Source: Ampullaceana balthica (Eukaryota > Mollusca > Gastropoda > Lymnaeidae). From it: a DNA stretch of 64,000 nt. This document shows, one piece after another, positions 23,487 to 34,879 of this stretch. Where the stretch lies: the NCBI GenBank assembly GCA_944989445.1, contig CALYLW010000010.1, positions 2,441,734 through 2,505,733 of the forward strand, in the 5' to 3' direction. The notes under the pieces are model-generated. The model saw only the letters and a program-made list of their open reading frames with translations, did not search any database and was not told the DNA's origin. How positions within the stretch are numbered: the first letter of the stretch is position 1; every line of letters starts with the position of its first letter. A program made the translations under genes and the position numbers.

Positions 23487-24343
23487 TAGACGCCCCGCGG
23501 CGTAGCATACGCCGCAGACTTGCTCATGGAGAGTGCAAAGAAAGTTGAGAAAGAACGGACACAAACTACAGCACAAAGAAATACAAACAAAGCGATTGAA
23601 CGTCGGTTTTTTGGGGGGGTTTTTTTAGGGGGGGGGGAACTGCAAACTCATTGATTATTTGCGAGACATTTGCAGGCGAATTCGGTACACCCCTAACTTC
23701 TGTGAAGTCAGCTTTTAAAGTGTAATCGGTTTAAAATCGGAGTTACATAATCGATAATCAGTTTTCCCCCGAAAAAAACAACCAAAAAAAAACACGCAAT
23801 TAAGAACCCTAAATATGACTAACCCCCACTAGGATCGGCCAAACAAAGTTTGTGTTTAAAGGATGGTAGTAATAAATGGGAGGTGGTTAACAACAACCTA
23901 AGTGTGCATGTCTTCACCTTTGCTCGCTTTTTTTATTTACTTGGTGGTGCTTTTTGTGTCTGTACTCTTACGAACCGTTGTTTGCACTATCTATGATGAG
24001 CCAGTCAGTGGCGTATGCTATGCAATAAAGAGATAAAAGAACGGGCACAAACAGACATTAAAAAAAGAAAAAAGAAACACAAAATATTCACCGGGGCTTG
24101 AACCCAGGACCTTCCTCGCATAAGGCGGACTTGTTAACCAGTACACTACGAATCTCACGTTTTCTGTGAAGGAACAACGCAGTGAAAAGTAAGGGCCATT
24201 GTTGGTCACCCCTCCACTACCTTCGCTTGTCAACCGTTAAATGTGTTTAGTTGACCCGAGCGAGGGTAATTCGTCATGCTCTGTTGCACATACTTGCAGG
24301 TTCTTGCCTCGCATGGTCCGACCATGAGGAGAATTATATATAT
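23487..24343 (+). mobile_element. Non-autonomous repeat with ACTAG head and TATATATAGAT tail
   Basis: The head ACTAGACGCCCCGCGGCG is followed by GTAGCATACGCCGC, which can fold back. The tail is CCATGAGGAGAATTATATAT then ATAGATAGATAT. Other repeats in this window (26633, 58925) share the layout of an ACTAG plus hairpin-forming GC head and an AT tail. A tRNA-like block lies inside (24056-24165, minus). Short similar segments (GAACGGACACAAAC at about 23553 and GAACGGGCACAAAC at about 24039) suggest an internal duplication. Confidence 0.45.
24056..24165 (-). mobile_element. tRNA-derived SINE-like block
   Basis: On the minus strand, TAGTGTACTGG resembles a pol III A box and GGTTCAAGCCC a B box, with CCTGGGTTCAAGCCCCGG forming a T-arm. 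The acceptor stem does not pair and the sequence continues into a repeat tail, so it is a SINE and not a functional tRNA. Confidence 0.45.
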
Positions 24344-24344
24344 A

Positions 24345-24830
24345 GATAGATATTGGCATCCTTCCGTCTCGAGAGACGATGGTTCATCACCGCTGAGTTG
24401 GGTTGCATTTCGTCAAGTGGCTGAACAGTCCTATCCTTGAGTGACAGTCTTTACCACAGCTTTTGCACACGAGTTATGTACTTCCCAATATTTTGTCCTT
24501 TCTCATAGCTCTTCTGTATGTTGCCTCCCCCATCCTTCGTTCCTCGGCTGCTATGACGCCCTCTTTGACAACTGTGCGCCACGTAGATCTGTCTTCTGCT
24601 TTGCATTCCCATTCACTTGTGTTTATTCTGGCTGCTTTCATGTCTCTGTTGCAGACATCTTTAAATCGGAGACGTGGGCGACCTGTCTTCCCTTTTCCCC
24701 ATCCCAGTTCTCAATATAGGAGGTCCTTGGGGATACGACCCTGGCTCATTCTTTTTACATGTGCTATCCATCTTTTATATAGTATTCTTCTTATTTCTCG
24801 AGAAAAGCTACCGTTAATTTTTACGTAGTT
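24345..24830 (-). mobile_element. 3' end of a LINE (same family as 54180-57730)
   Basis: Read on the minus strand the translation contains AHVKRMSQGRIPKDLLY, RPRLRFKDVCNRDMKAARI and CKSCGKDCHSRIGLFSHL. This is the C-terminal part of a LINE ORF2, ending in a zinc-finger-like CxxC...HxxxxC motif. The same protein tail is encoded on the plus strand at 57320-57650. It appears to be a 5'-truncated insertion, the usual outcome of target-primed reverse transcription. The larger plus-strand ORFs here are shadows. Confidence 0.75.
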
Positions 24831-25718
24831 TAAGAAATAGTTACGTTATACGATACAAAGTGAATTAGATGACATAATAATGAACAGCAGCAATCTTAAA
24901 AACGTAACCCAAGCATTAATTTATAAATTAACAATATTTTTTTTCTTTGAAGTAAACATAGGCGATAATGTTTGGTTTATAACTAACAAATTCGCCACGA
25001 TGCCAGTTTGCATTTTTGGTCGTATCTGTTACAGACGCTCCCCTTCTATACTAAATATTTTTGCGTCCTAAGCTTATGCATGGTTTGTTTCTTGTCCTGT
25101 ATTTTTATTAGAGTTTAGAATGTTGATAAGGTGTTGGGTTTCCTTTGATTAGTACAGTCATATTATTTATTTTCACGTGTCCCCCACCCCATCCCCCGTT
25201 CTGCATTGTGCAAATTGACTATCATTTAAACATTAGTTCTTAGATCGTAAAATTACATCTCAACCGAAATGTAAATTTTTAACGTTAGGCGTTATGGAAA
25301 TAACTACTTTCGCTTGCTTGAAAAGACGTTGGCGTAAGAAAGAATCCAAGGCTGAAAGCTTTTTATGACACATCAGTGTAAATTGGGCATTGACACTGTT
25401 CACGGTAGAAATGACGATGGGCGTGTTATTTATTGACCTTCGCTACCAAGGTTGGTTAAAGTTTTCTGCCCGTGTCAAGTGTGCACGTCAAGCGAGTAAA
25501 AATTAACGAGAAACTAATTTAGGTCATGTTCACGGACTATTTGTTTTGTTTAGGGGATCCATATTGTCAAAAGACCTTGTTATGATATCATTTGGTTGTT
25601 GGAAATACTGTGGAAGATGATGAATTCCTGCAATGTGCCCCTTTACAAATTCTGAACAAGTCTATCACAATTTTCCCAGCTGATTCCTTTTGGCCCTCTT
25701 CCATGGAGGGCTTATAGC
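24831..25718. other. Intergenic, nothing recognised
   Basis: No frame with domain content and no tandem array. Confidence 0.5.
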
Positions 25719-26170
25719 AGGGTTATTCAAAGCCCGGTCCGCGAGCTAAATACGGCCCGCACTTAAATTTTAACTGACCCGCAGCCTTATCTTAAATAAT
25801 TAACTGAAGCCTGTCTGTTTTCTGTAACGACGACATTATATTTTTAAGGAAAGCCAAAAAATAATAAGCTGTTTAGATTACTAAAAGTTATGAGGTCAAA
25901 TGAAGGTTAAAATCGATGATGTTTTATGTTTACCAAAGTGAGTGTTCCTTACAAAAAGCAGATGTAGTTATATGCGTATAAATACTCGAAAATCAAGATT
26001 GTATTTTTCCATTTTCCTTCCCCAAAAATATAATTCTTACCAAAATAGTTTAAGGCCTGTACTCAGTCTCAAGGTATGTCATTTTTATTTACGCACTTAA
26101 TCCGGCACGCCCATAATTTTTCTACATTGAATCTGACCCACTTTGGAAAACGTTTGGACGCCCATGTCGT
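25719..26170. mobile_element. Probable non-autonomous hAT element
   Basis: The left end GCAGGGTTATTCAAAGCCCG followed by GGCCCGCACTTAA, and the inverted right end GGGCGTCCAAACGTTTTCC, fit the CAGGGGTGTCCAAAC class of hAT termini. The GGCCCGC/GGCACGCCC subterminal blocks also fit. The flanks are only loosely alike, so the target duplication is uncertain. There is no ORF. Confidence 0.5.
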
Positions 26171-26632
26171 AGAGTTGTGCTGTATTAGACAATAGCCTTA
26201 CACATCCTACATAATTTACAGTGTCTTAATTGTGTAACCATGCTAAGTAACAACATAAGTGTATTCTCTTATCTTTAAACAAGACACGTCATGCAATAAA
26301 TGTAAGGAATAAGGCAGCTGTTTTTTTTTGGAGAAACAAACTCAACTAGCCATGAATGCAGCATTGCTTTGATGAAATTCTTACATTATTCGTGTGGTAA
26401 AAGGGGTGAAAGTCATCCATAATTTTTCAGCCTATGGCGGGACATGGTAACTTTTCTTGTAAAACAAGCAAGTAACACTTCCTCCTTAAGTCCATTTTCC
26501 TATATCCCGTGTCCTTGTCTGTTTTTGTTTTTCCTTTCTTTTTATTTTCCATAAATATTTTAAATTATTTTCTGATATAATATGTTTTAAGAATTTAAAT
26601 ATTACTTATGTAAGTAGCTATTTTATGTTAAT
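26171..26632. other. Intergenic, nothing recognised
   Basis: AT-rich with a poly(T) tract near 26322. Confidence 0.5.
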
Positions 26633-29009
26633 ACTAGAAAAATACCCGCACTTTGTAGCGGGAGTGTGCTGACCCTTTATCCAAGTATTAGTTGCTGGTT
26701 ATTACAATTTTTATTTGCCAAGTTAAATTTCAGATTCATCTATTTAGTTAAAATCTTATGAGAAACAGAGATATGCCATTTTACCGCGTGAGTTGTTTTG
26801 ACTTAATGCAGTGCCTTTTAACATAACCTTACTATTTAAAAGATATGATTTATTAAATAATGATTCTTGCCAACCATAATAACTAAATTTACAATGTCAT
26901 TCCCACTTGTACAAAATTAACAGAACTTATAGGTTTTCCGAAAGAGTTATACCACCCTCGTCACTCAAACATTTAATATATAATTACGAAAGTGCAAAGT
27001 ATCACAATTGTAAGTTATAAATATTTGTAACCACGTCTTTGAGATAAAGAACATGTGGCACTATCCCTTTAAAAGGCAAAAGCTAAGTGACTCATAGCGC
27101 AAATAAACAAAATTATAAAAATGTACTTTCTAAAATACTATTTAAAAAAAAAGGTCGTATTAAAATGATATCAAACAAATGTGCACAAAATAATTAGACA
27201 ATATAGAAAGCTGGCCGCAAAAAATAAAGTCTTGTTATAAAGTAAATGTACTGGACCAAAATAACTCCTGCTTTTGACGTATTCACAATTGTTTTCACAT
27301 GGAAATAATATTTAACATTTTTATGTCTCTATATTTTACGATTTATATTTACGGTTTATAAGCAATGTTTATAATTTCAAAAAGGAATAATTTTTTTTGT
27401 CCCCTATTTAGGATAAGGCATCATATTTTGTAAATTATATTCAATGCACACACACACACACCAGAGTTTATATCTGTAAAATAAAATAAAAATGAAAAAA
27501 AGATTCAACCGTCTGTTCATAAGTGCATCTTAAAAATGATTAAAAGGCAATTTTAGAAATGGCCAATGCTATTCTGAATACAAAGGAATGAACATAAAAA
27601 CATATTCAATTTGCAATTCCTATTAATTAAGCGTTTTCAGGATCACTTCATTAAATTTAGTCAAGTTTTGTTAATAAATTTGGTATCGAAAGTTTATAAT
27701 GTATAGTGTATATAAAGCTTAAGTAAACAGTTTTAAAGTGTAGGTTTATTTGACATAGGCCATCACTTTCAACATAAAATAAACTCGCTACATCTTTGGT
27801 TTTTAATTAAATGTCCAGTTATGAATTAATTTTTTTTAAAAATCCAAATTATATTCATTGCATCTAAAATATTAATACAATGCATCGTGAAAATAATTGA
27901 AATAAAATAATTTAAGCGCATATGTAATATATAAAGCTCAGTTGATAATTTTATGTTTGTTTGTTTGTATCCATTAAAAAAAGGCCACTGCTTTTTTAAC
28001 ATTTTTCCAAAAGATCTCTGCCACTGTCGTCTCTAAAAAAGCTCTTATATATTTACGACACCGCATCGTAACACAATTGTTATTAATACAATATTTGCAA
28101 CAGCGTCTATGAGATAAAGATAATAAAGATAAATAAAGAAATTAGGCTATAGACTATTCCTAATTTTAAAAAAAACAAACAAAACAAACCAATTTTGTGT
28201 TAAAAACGCATGTGAAACCATGACAATAATTGATTTTTTAAAAATGACCTATGTTAATCCATCATCAAAGGAATGAACATAACATATTAAATTCGCAATA
28301 CAAAATAATAAAGCGTTTAAGGATCACTTTATTTAGTTTAATCTACTTATGTTAATAGGTCCGGTAGCCTAAATTTAAATAGTTTTTAAAAAATACTGAC
28401 GCAATATTTACATAAATAGGTTTTTATCAAATGTCGAGTTATGGAACAGAAAATAATTAAAACAAATTCGCAATTAAATTTAAACGTGATAACAATTAAA
28501 TCTAATGCATCGTGTGGCAGTTGTTATAAAATATGTTTACGTGTCTATCTAATATATAGAAAGTAACAGTAAAGAAAATGACAATTCTTTGTACTACACA
28601 ACTCAAATTATGAAGCGTACACGAAAATGTGCGCACCGTAATTAGACATTATAATATTTTTTGAATGCGCACCGCTGAAAATAAAGTATTGGCGGAAAAA
28701 ACGTCACCAAAAGTAACTCGCTTTGAACGGCATTTGAACGTCCGCGTAAATATGTTCAATACAGAAATGAGGTTAAATTTTTTATTCTTTGTCTCTGCAT
28801 TTTCTGATTATTTAATTTACGGCATTCGGGCAAAAGGGACAATTACAAAAACTAACTTAAAACCACCTTCAGGGTAAAAGGAACCGTCCTGCCAAATTTG
28901 GTCCCCGTCCGTCATGTGGTTTTTCCGTGATTGTCTAACAGAAAGTCGAAAAGTGAAACATACACACATACAAACATACAAACACCAACTGAGCTTTATA
29001 TATTAGATA
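26633..29009 (+). mobile_element. Composite interspersed repeat, family B, copy 2
   Basis: The head ACTAGAAAAATACCCGC folds with GCGGGAGTGTGCTGAC. The body follows the reverse complement of 13021-16021, including AGTATTAGTTGCTGG, CCTGAAAACGC-type and GTCCTGCCAAATTTGGTCCC blocks. The last 1.07 kb (27929-29009) is bounded by inverted ends of at least 20 bp built on TATATAAAGCTCAGTTG. No coding capacity was found. Copies 1 and 2 lie about 10.6 kb apart in opposite orientation. Confidence 0.65.
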
Positions 29010-29110
29010 CTGATGAAGGCATTAGCCAGAACGTCTTTTGTCGCTTTAGTTTAAAATAAAGCTAAAAATTTATTGTTTTCATTGCACAATTTAAGTATTT
29101 TTTTTAAAGC
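28997..29110 (+). mobile_element. Retroposon fragment with hammerhead-like core, family C copy 1
   Basis: CTGATGAAGGC, ATTAGCC and AGAACG at 29010-29033, then TTTAAAATAAAGCT and TTTCATTGCACAATTT, match family C at 38696-38868 and 44985-45185, which are on the minus strand. The core here carries AGAAC where the others have GAAAC. It directly follows the tail of family B copy 2. Confidence 0.6.
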
Positions 29111-29506
29111 TTTATCGCAGTCCCATTCTGTATGAGAAAGAAACACGACATATTAATCTGTATGGGGAACTTGAAACCACTGGATTAAGTACTTCTGTAT
29201 AGTACTAATTGTCTATGTCAGATACTTCTAACAAAGTTGAATGTAGCTGTTTTTTTATAAACAATGTTGTTGCGACCCTAATTCCGATGCTACTAACTTG
29301 TTTATGTACTCAAAAAAGTGACGAATTTGACAGTTTAACAAAAATTATTTTTAATAAGCTAACGAAGTTTCAAAAGCCGGTAAGAGTTTTAATTTCCGCG
29401 ATGCCTAGATTTCACGCACTTCACACCCCACGTCACTTCCTGTAACCTGTCCTCACCCATAAAATCAGCTGAAGCCCAGTACCAATAACCTCTTCGTGCG
29501 CGTCTG
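29111..29506. other. Intergenic, nothing recognised
   Basis: A 78-codon ORF (29209-29445) has no recognisable feature and is probably chance. Confidence 0.4.
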
Positions 29507-29509
29507 TAA

Positions 29510-29947
29510 GGGGCCATCCATAAATGACGTCACGCGATTTGGCCAATTTTTCAACCCCCCCCTCACCCCCTCGTCACACATAGTCACAAAACCTTAGACC
29601 CCCCCCCTCCAATATGATGTCACAAAGCTTTGCTCCCCACTCCCCACCAATAAAAGCCGTATTTTCTTTTAGAAAATTAGAATTGCATTTTTCCAATTTT
29701 TTGTGTGGTTATTTAAGCATGTATTTAGAGTAAGACTGCACTCTAATGTCGTAACACGTGGAAAGCCATTGAAAACATCATTAAATAAATCGAAATCAAT
29801 CAAATATTTAAGTGAACAATTTATTTAAAGTTGCGCGTTTCGAATTCTTCATCAGAATTCTTAAACACCCTCTCCTCCTCGTCAAACATTGTCACAAATG
29901 TGTGACCCCCATCCCCCCAGGCACATGACGTCATTATGAAGGGCCCC
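29510..29947. mobile_element. TIR MITE with TAA target duplication (Harbinger-like)
   Basis: The 438-bp element starts GGGGCCATCCATAAATGACG. Read from its other end it begins GGGGCCCTTCATAATGACG, so the inverted ends are about 23 bp with small indels. It is flanked by TAA at 29507-29509 and 29948-29950. A 3-bp TWA duplication with GG-starting ends is the PIF/Harbinger habit. The interior contains C runs and no ORF. A related single end (GAGCCGTCCATAAAGTACG) occurs at about 60748. Confidence 0.7.
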
Positions 29948-29950
29948 TAA

Positions 29951-31231
29951 CGTTAAATACAAATTAACAAAATCTCCTTCCTTCATGAGATAACAGCAAG
30001 TGCGCAGTTTAATGCTTTTCCCTTCGGCTTAAATACTCAATGTCAAAACTGAGATGAGATTAGAAAAAACTGTTGTAACATTTTGAAGATTTGAATCACA
30101 GGAAAATGAGTATCCTTGCTTGGTGAGAGTATAAATTGGAAATGCGTGAGATCTGTTTTAAGTTTGAGTCTTCCAGTACAAACAAAATAGTATTATTTAT
30201 TGATTGCTCATACTTCAGGTTAATTATTATCATTACTTTACTATCAATATAATTTTAATACTCCATAATTATGGCGTCGATTTATTGTTTCATAACATCA
30301 TTCGTTTGCGCATTTTTTATTTCATTTATGACAGTGTGAAATTTTTGCGTAAAGTAAATATCACCAGGACACACAATGAGAGCTACGGGGGTCTGTTTGT
30401 ACGAATACATAGCTGTCCTGCTGGTGACAATTACCGTTCTTAAAGCGCGCCAACAACCTTCTAGTTAGACCAGTCAAACAATGAACAATCGAAGACTTTT
30501 CCCAATCTTTACAGTGGGGATTGAGGGGGGAATCGTTGAACTTTGTTAAAAGGTGAACTCGATTGTTCAATCCGATTTGTTGACTTTTTACGTTTGTTTC
30601 GAAAAGTTTTTCTCTTAATTTTACACCCAACGGCAAATGTTCTGACGTCTACTGGCGACTCTAAACTTGACCGAGATTCTCCGGTTTGTTTTTGGTTGTT
30701 AAACACAGAGTTCAATGCGTGTATTTAAAAGATAAAATCTGCTACTCGAGTTAGTGTCACAACTCAACATCCCTAACTGACTGTGACATTTCTCTATGAA
30801 GCGGGAAGAAATATTTTTAAATTATGAAATTTTCTGTTCATTTCATTGTTGGTAAGGATATTTTTACGCCATCAATATGTTTTAAAGATTTTAAAATTCA
30901 TTTAAAGTGGAGTGTCCTTAAAAGTAGCAATGCATTCACATGAACTCGTCATTTGAGTATAGTCTTTTTAAATAGTTTAAAACGATCAAATTTGTACCAG
31001 GATGTATTTCTGCTTTTCTGCCAAATAATAAAACATGTTTCTTGCAAATGAAAAAAACTAAAGCTGGTTCAAATTAAAACAGTCGGATGAGCAACACTTT
31101 TAACGTAGCGGGTCGAATGTGGCACGCGTGCCGAAGGTTGTCCATCAAAGTGCTATTGCTTTATATTAAAAAACATTTTGAAAACGATTGAGCGAATATT
31201 CCAATTATTAAATCTTCATTTGAATGAATAT
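29951..31231. other. Intergenic upstream of the 18-bp satellite
   Basis: No coding exon could be recognised, although the missing first (signal-peptide) exon of the lectin gene could lie here. ORFs at 30361-30728 on both strands show no domains. Confidence 0.4.
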
Positions 31232-31954
31232 TCTATAACAGTATATCAGTCTATAACAGTATATCAGTCTATAACAGTATATCAGTCTATAACAGTATAT
31301 CAGTCTATAACAGTATATCAGTCTATAACAGTATATCAGTCTATAACAGTATATCAGTCTATAACAGTATATCAGTCTATAACAGTATATCAGTCTATAA
31401 CAGTATATCAGTCTATAACAGTATATCAGTCTATAACAGTATATCAGTCTATAACAGTATATCAGTCTATAACAGTATATCAGTCTATAACAGTATATCA
31501 GTCTATAACAGTATATCAGTCTATAACAGTATATCAGTCTATAACAGTATATCAGTCTATAACAGTATATCAGTCTATAACAGTATATCAGTCTATAACA
31601 GTATATCAGTCTATAACAGTATATCAGATGTATAACAGTATATCAGTCTATAACAGTATATCAGTCTATAACAGTATATCAGTCTATAACAGTATATCAG
31701 ATGTATAACAGTATATCAGTCTATAACAGTATATCAGTCTATAACAGTATATCAGTCTATAACAGTATATCAGTCTATAACAGTATATCAGTCTATAACA
31801 GTATATCAGTCTATAACAGTATATCAGTCTATAACAGTATATCAGATGTATAACAGTATATCAGTCTATAACAGTATATCAGTCTATAACAGTATATCAG
31901 TCTATAACAGTATATCAGTCTATAACAGTATATCAGTCTATAACAGTATATCAG
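31232..31954. repeat. 18-bp tandem repeat array, about 40 units
   Basis: The unit TCTATAACAGTATATCAG is repeated almost perfectly for 723 bp. Three units are 19 bp long (ATGTATAACAGTATATCAG-type, near 31627, 31698 and 31843). The length fits 37 units of 18 plus 3 of 19. Because 18 is a multiple of three, the array reads as an endless SITVYQ peptide, but the 19-bp variants shift the frame. The low divergence implies recent expansion. It sits about 90 bp before the first recognised lectin exon. Confidence 0.95.
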
Positions 31955-32041
31955 ATGTATAAAGGGTCAATTATTAAGATGTATATAATGTTGTCAGAAT
32001 TACAGATAAATTATCTTCCACAAACAAAATTAATTTCGTAG

Positions 32042-32201
32042 GTATATTCCACTGCGTTGTTCCATTTGATGTGACAGCGTCTTTCAACGATATTGTCAAC
32101 AATTTTGTAAAGTCAAGCCCCAATCCCTGTGGGCCGACTCGTTTAGTCTCGGGATGGATCGCCAAGTCCAAGACTTCGTGTGCCTTCAACTGTATGACGA
32201 G
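32042..32201 (+). CDS. Lectin gene, exon encoding first half of a PAN/apple-like domain
   Basis: The frame encodes FVKSSPNPCGPTRLVSGW, then SCAFNCMTR, and ends at a donor (AG then GTAAAT at 32202). The last two bases (AG) wait for one base from the next exon, and exon 2 begins with a single G before its own codons, giving a phase-2 junction. The C-x3-C pair (CAFNC) followed by the next exon's CRGF and LC motifs gives the cysteine pattern of PAN/apple domains, usually adhesive modules. The acceptor is uncertain: AG at 32040-32041 or AG at 32075-32076. A paralogous exon occurs at 44804-44934 with the same ending (CAFNCRTR plus donor). The upstream signal-peptide exon was not found. Confidence 0.7.
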
Positions 32202-32592
32202 GTAAATAATTATATTTCACACAAGAAGTTTATAGCGGGGAAAATACAACTATTTGTGTTGTCTTTGATTATTGTTTTTATATCGAACTTAAATTGACAA
32301 TGTGTTCTATCAAGCTGGTCTACCAATGTGGTTTCGTTCATATATTATTAAATGTGCACTTTAAAAAAGATACTACGTACTACTAATTCATTCAAATTTT
32401 GTTAACCAAAGCGCGTGCCGCCGACTTATCTATAAAAAAAAATGGGGACCTTGTTTCGGGGAACATAATTTATACAGCGCTGTACAGCAGCAAGTAGTAG
32501 GCTCTCAGCGCCTCACATAAAAATTGAAATACACATCTATATACTCGATGCATTCAATGAAAAACATATATATCATAACCGCAAAATATAAC

Positions 32593-33050
32593 TACACTAG
32601 CGTATCACCCGTCCAAAATGACGGAAGTTTTCAGCTGAAATCTATTTATTTTGAAAAAATGCACTTTTTTAGGTTGCCTACGACGCCGACCTTTTTCAAA
32701 AGCCCAACTAACTTGTCCTTGTTTGATAAATAAGAAATATTAAGCTTTCTGAAATGTACACAAAGTGTTTTATAATAGGGTTTGTAGGCACCCCCTTTGT
32801 TTTTTTTATTTTATAATTAACCATCATCAAATCCTTTTTTTACATTGTTCCCTTTTCCAAAATTAAAATATGAGCTAAAACAATTACGTCATATAATATT
32901 TTTTACAGCGCATCTTTAATTTGCACACCTATTGATGCATTGGTGCAGTAATTTGGTGCTCTGCTTTCTAAAATTAGTAGCGTGACGGACATACAATACA
33001 GACGTGACATTGCAAATTATTTATATTTAATTACAGTGTACATAAGCTAC
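32593..33050 (+). repeat. Family D interspersed repeat (GTATCACCCGTCC head)
   Basis: The head ACTAGCGTATCACCCGTCC is followed by AAAATGACGGAAGTTTT. The distal block TTGGTGCAGTAATTTGGTGC then CTTTCTAAAATTAGTAGCGT recurs at 43035-43080. It lies in the intron between the first and second lectin exons. It has no ORF. Confidence 0.6.
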
Positions 33051-33614
33051 GTTTATCATTTAAAGAAATAACAGATGTTCGTTTAATTAATTTTGAAAGT
33101 TAAGTTTGAAGACTGGTGTTTTTAGTGCATTCATGAATGAGTTAGAAGTTGTAATATTGCGAATGTGTAATAATAGTACAGAATTGCATCGTTTTCTTTT
33201 TTGCTTTGTTTGTGGATGTTTGTTTGTTTGTTGTTTTGTTGTTGTTATTGTTGTTGTTGTTTTGTGGGGGGGGGGTGGCGGGGAGAAAGACCTTTCGCTA
33301 AAGGCCTTTTAGTGCGCTTCTTAGGAGCGGAGAAAATACGTGTGTGTGCAGAAGGGCTTAACTGACGAGTGGGTGAGTAGGCAGACAGAAGATCAGTAAG
33401 ATAAGAAGGGAATGAGTCTGAAACGAAATTGTCACAGTTTATCCTCCATCCCCCTATTTCCACTTGACCTATCTGTCGTCAGGAGTTAGTCCCGATTTCT
33501 TTAAATAAGTTGAATGGCAACTATTGGTATTGATCAGGTGAATGTAATAAAAATATTTTCACAGATTGTATACATGGCTTCCAGACACTTGGTTCCATTT
33601 ATTGTCTTTTTCAG

Positions 33615-33764
33615 GTTTGGCCAAGAATGTCGAGGATTCATGTACAACAAAGTCACCAGATTGTGTACACCATCATCAGGGTTGAGTGGCAACTTTCCGG
33701 TACCAAGTGGGAGTGAGGGGGAACTCTACCTGATGAGAAGCCCAGACATTTATCCAGACTTTAG
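33615..33764 (+). CDS. Lectin gene, exon encoding second half of the PAN/apple-like domain
   Basis: This 150-bp exon lies between an acceptor (TTTTTCAG, 33613-33614) and a donor (GTGAGG at 33765). Its translation is FGQECRGFMYNKVTRLC followed by a serine/glycine loop and ELYLMRSPDIYPDF. It opens with one base and closes with two bases of a split codon. That fits the exon before it and the lectin exon after it, so all three are symmetrical phase-2 exons. The CxGFxY...LC core matches the second half of PAN domains. A TGTC-rich microsatellite follows in the intron. Confidence 0.8.
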
Positions 33765-33784
33765 GTGAGGATGTTGAGTGGCAA

Positions 33785-33856
33785 TTTATTATATCTGTCT
33801 GCCTGTCTGTCTGTCCTGTCTGTTCTGTCTGTCCTGTCTATCTGGTCTGTCTGTCA
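33785..33856. repeat. (CTGT)n-rich microsatellite
   Basis: Imperfect TCTG/CTGTC tetranucleotide repeats lie in the intron between the PAN and lectin exons. Confidence 0.8.
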
Positions 33857-34314
33857 CTAAACAATTAGTGACATGTGGGATATCTCTATAATTACAAGTC
33901 AACTATAAAAAACCTAACAAAGCAGTAGCAAGCTTAGCTAGTCTTCTAAAAGCACGCAGTTATTTTAAAGGACAGAATTTTGAAGAATGCCATTTGCTAA
34001 GGAGCTCCATCTTACATTTTACATCAGACAGCGATTATAACGCTAACACGCTATAACCCCCTTTGCCTTCAACTAAAACATTGGCTATATTTATTTTACG
34101 CTTATACTAAAGCAAACACACATAAAAGTGTCTCATACGAGGTATTGGGTAGATGCAAAAATTTGCTCTGGTAAACGTTTATTTTGGGCCCCAGAAATAT
34201 GTACAACTTAAACTGTGGAACATATACAATTATACATACACGCATTAAAAAACATATTTGATATGGAATTTATCTGAAAATTGCATCACTTTTAACGCAT
34301 CATATTCCATGCAG

Positions 34315-34720
34315 CATCCATAGCCAAGCCTTCATCGTTTTTGGGGGAGCATCTGCCAATGTGGCCTACTACACCAACAAAGTGAACTACACGGACGCCG
34401 CTGCGGTCTGTCGTTGTCTGGACTCACATCTTTACATAGCTGACAGCACATACAAGTATGACTTGATCAGTGGCGTAGTGAGCCCTACGGACAGCGTCTG
34501 GATTGGTCTTGATGATATGGCGAATGAAGGAGTTTTTGTGTGGTCAGGCAGTGGTCAACAGCTCGATATGGGGAGTTTTTTAAAAAGTTATATCTTTGAT
34601 TGGTTGCAGCCGGACGATGGCAGGGGTAATGAAGATTGTGTTAATGAAAAGCGATCTTTGGGACGTCTAAACGACGCGCCTTGTTCGTTAACCTTGTCCT
34701 ATCTCTGCGAGAAGACCTAG
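34315..34720 (+). CDS. Lectin gene, terminal exon: C-type lectin domain
   Basis: The exon follows an acceptor (CATGCAG, AG at 34313-34314) and its first base completes the codon left by the PAN exon. It encodes one C-type lectin domain of about 134 residues, with VCRC, VWIGLDD (the WIGL fold motif), QPD in WLQPDDGRGNEDCV, LNDAPC and a final YLCEKT before TAG. The four cysteines expected for the canonical disulphides are present. QPD at the calcium site is the galactose-preferring version in known lectins, and the usual WND appears as LND. The product is probably a secreted pattern-recognition lectin with PAN plus lectin modules. It is a host gene and appears intact in the part seen. Confidence 0.85.
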
Positions 34721-34861
34721 AATTTAGAGGCATGATAGTGGACATTTTTAACCAATGCAATCTTACTTTAACACTAAATCAACGTTATTGTAGAAACTAT
34801 TACCACAGTTAGGTGGCTTAGATTCACAACCTTTGACGTATCTCTGCTCTTACTTTGAGAG

Positions 34862-34867
34862 AATAAA
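34862..34867 (+). promoter_or_regulatory. Polyadenylation signal AATAAA of the lectin gene
   Basis: A canonical hexamer lies 141 bp beyond the TAG stop, a normal distance for a 3' UTR end. Confidence 0.6.
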
Positions 34868-34879
34868 ATATGTGTGTGC

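Noticed and set aside
24441..24828. Plus-strand serine/leucine-rich ORFs
   Set aside because: The minus strand encodes a recognisable LINE C-terminus, so these are shadows. The same shadows occur at 57279-57691.
31178..31708. A 176-residue SITVYQ repeat protein
   Set aside because: It is created by an 18-bp satellite without stops. Three 19-bp units shift the frame and there is no gene context.
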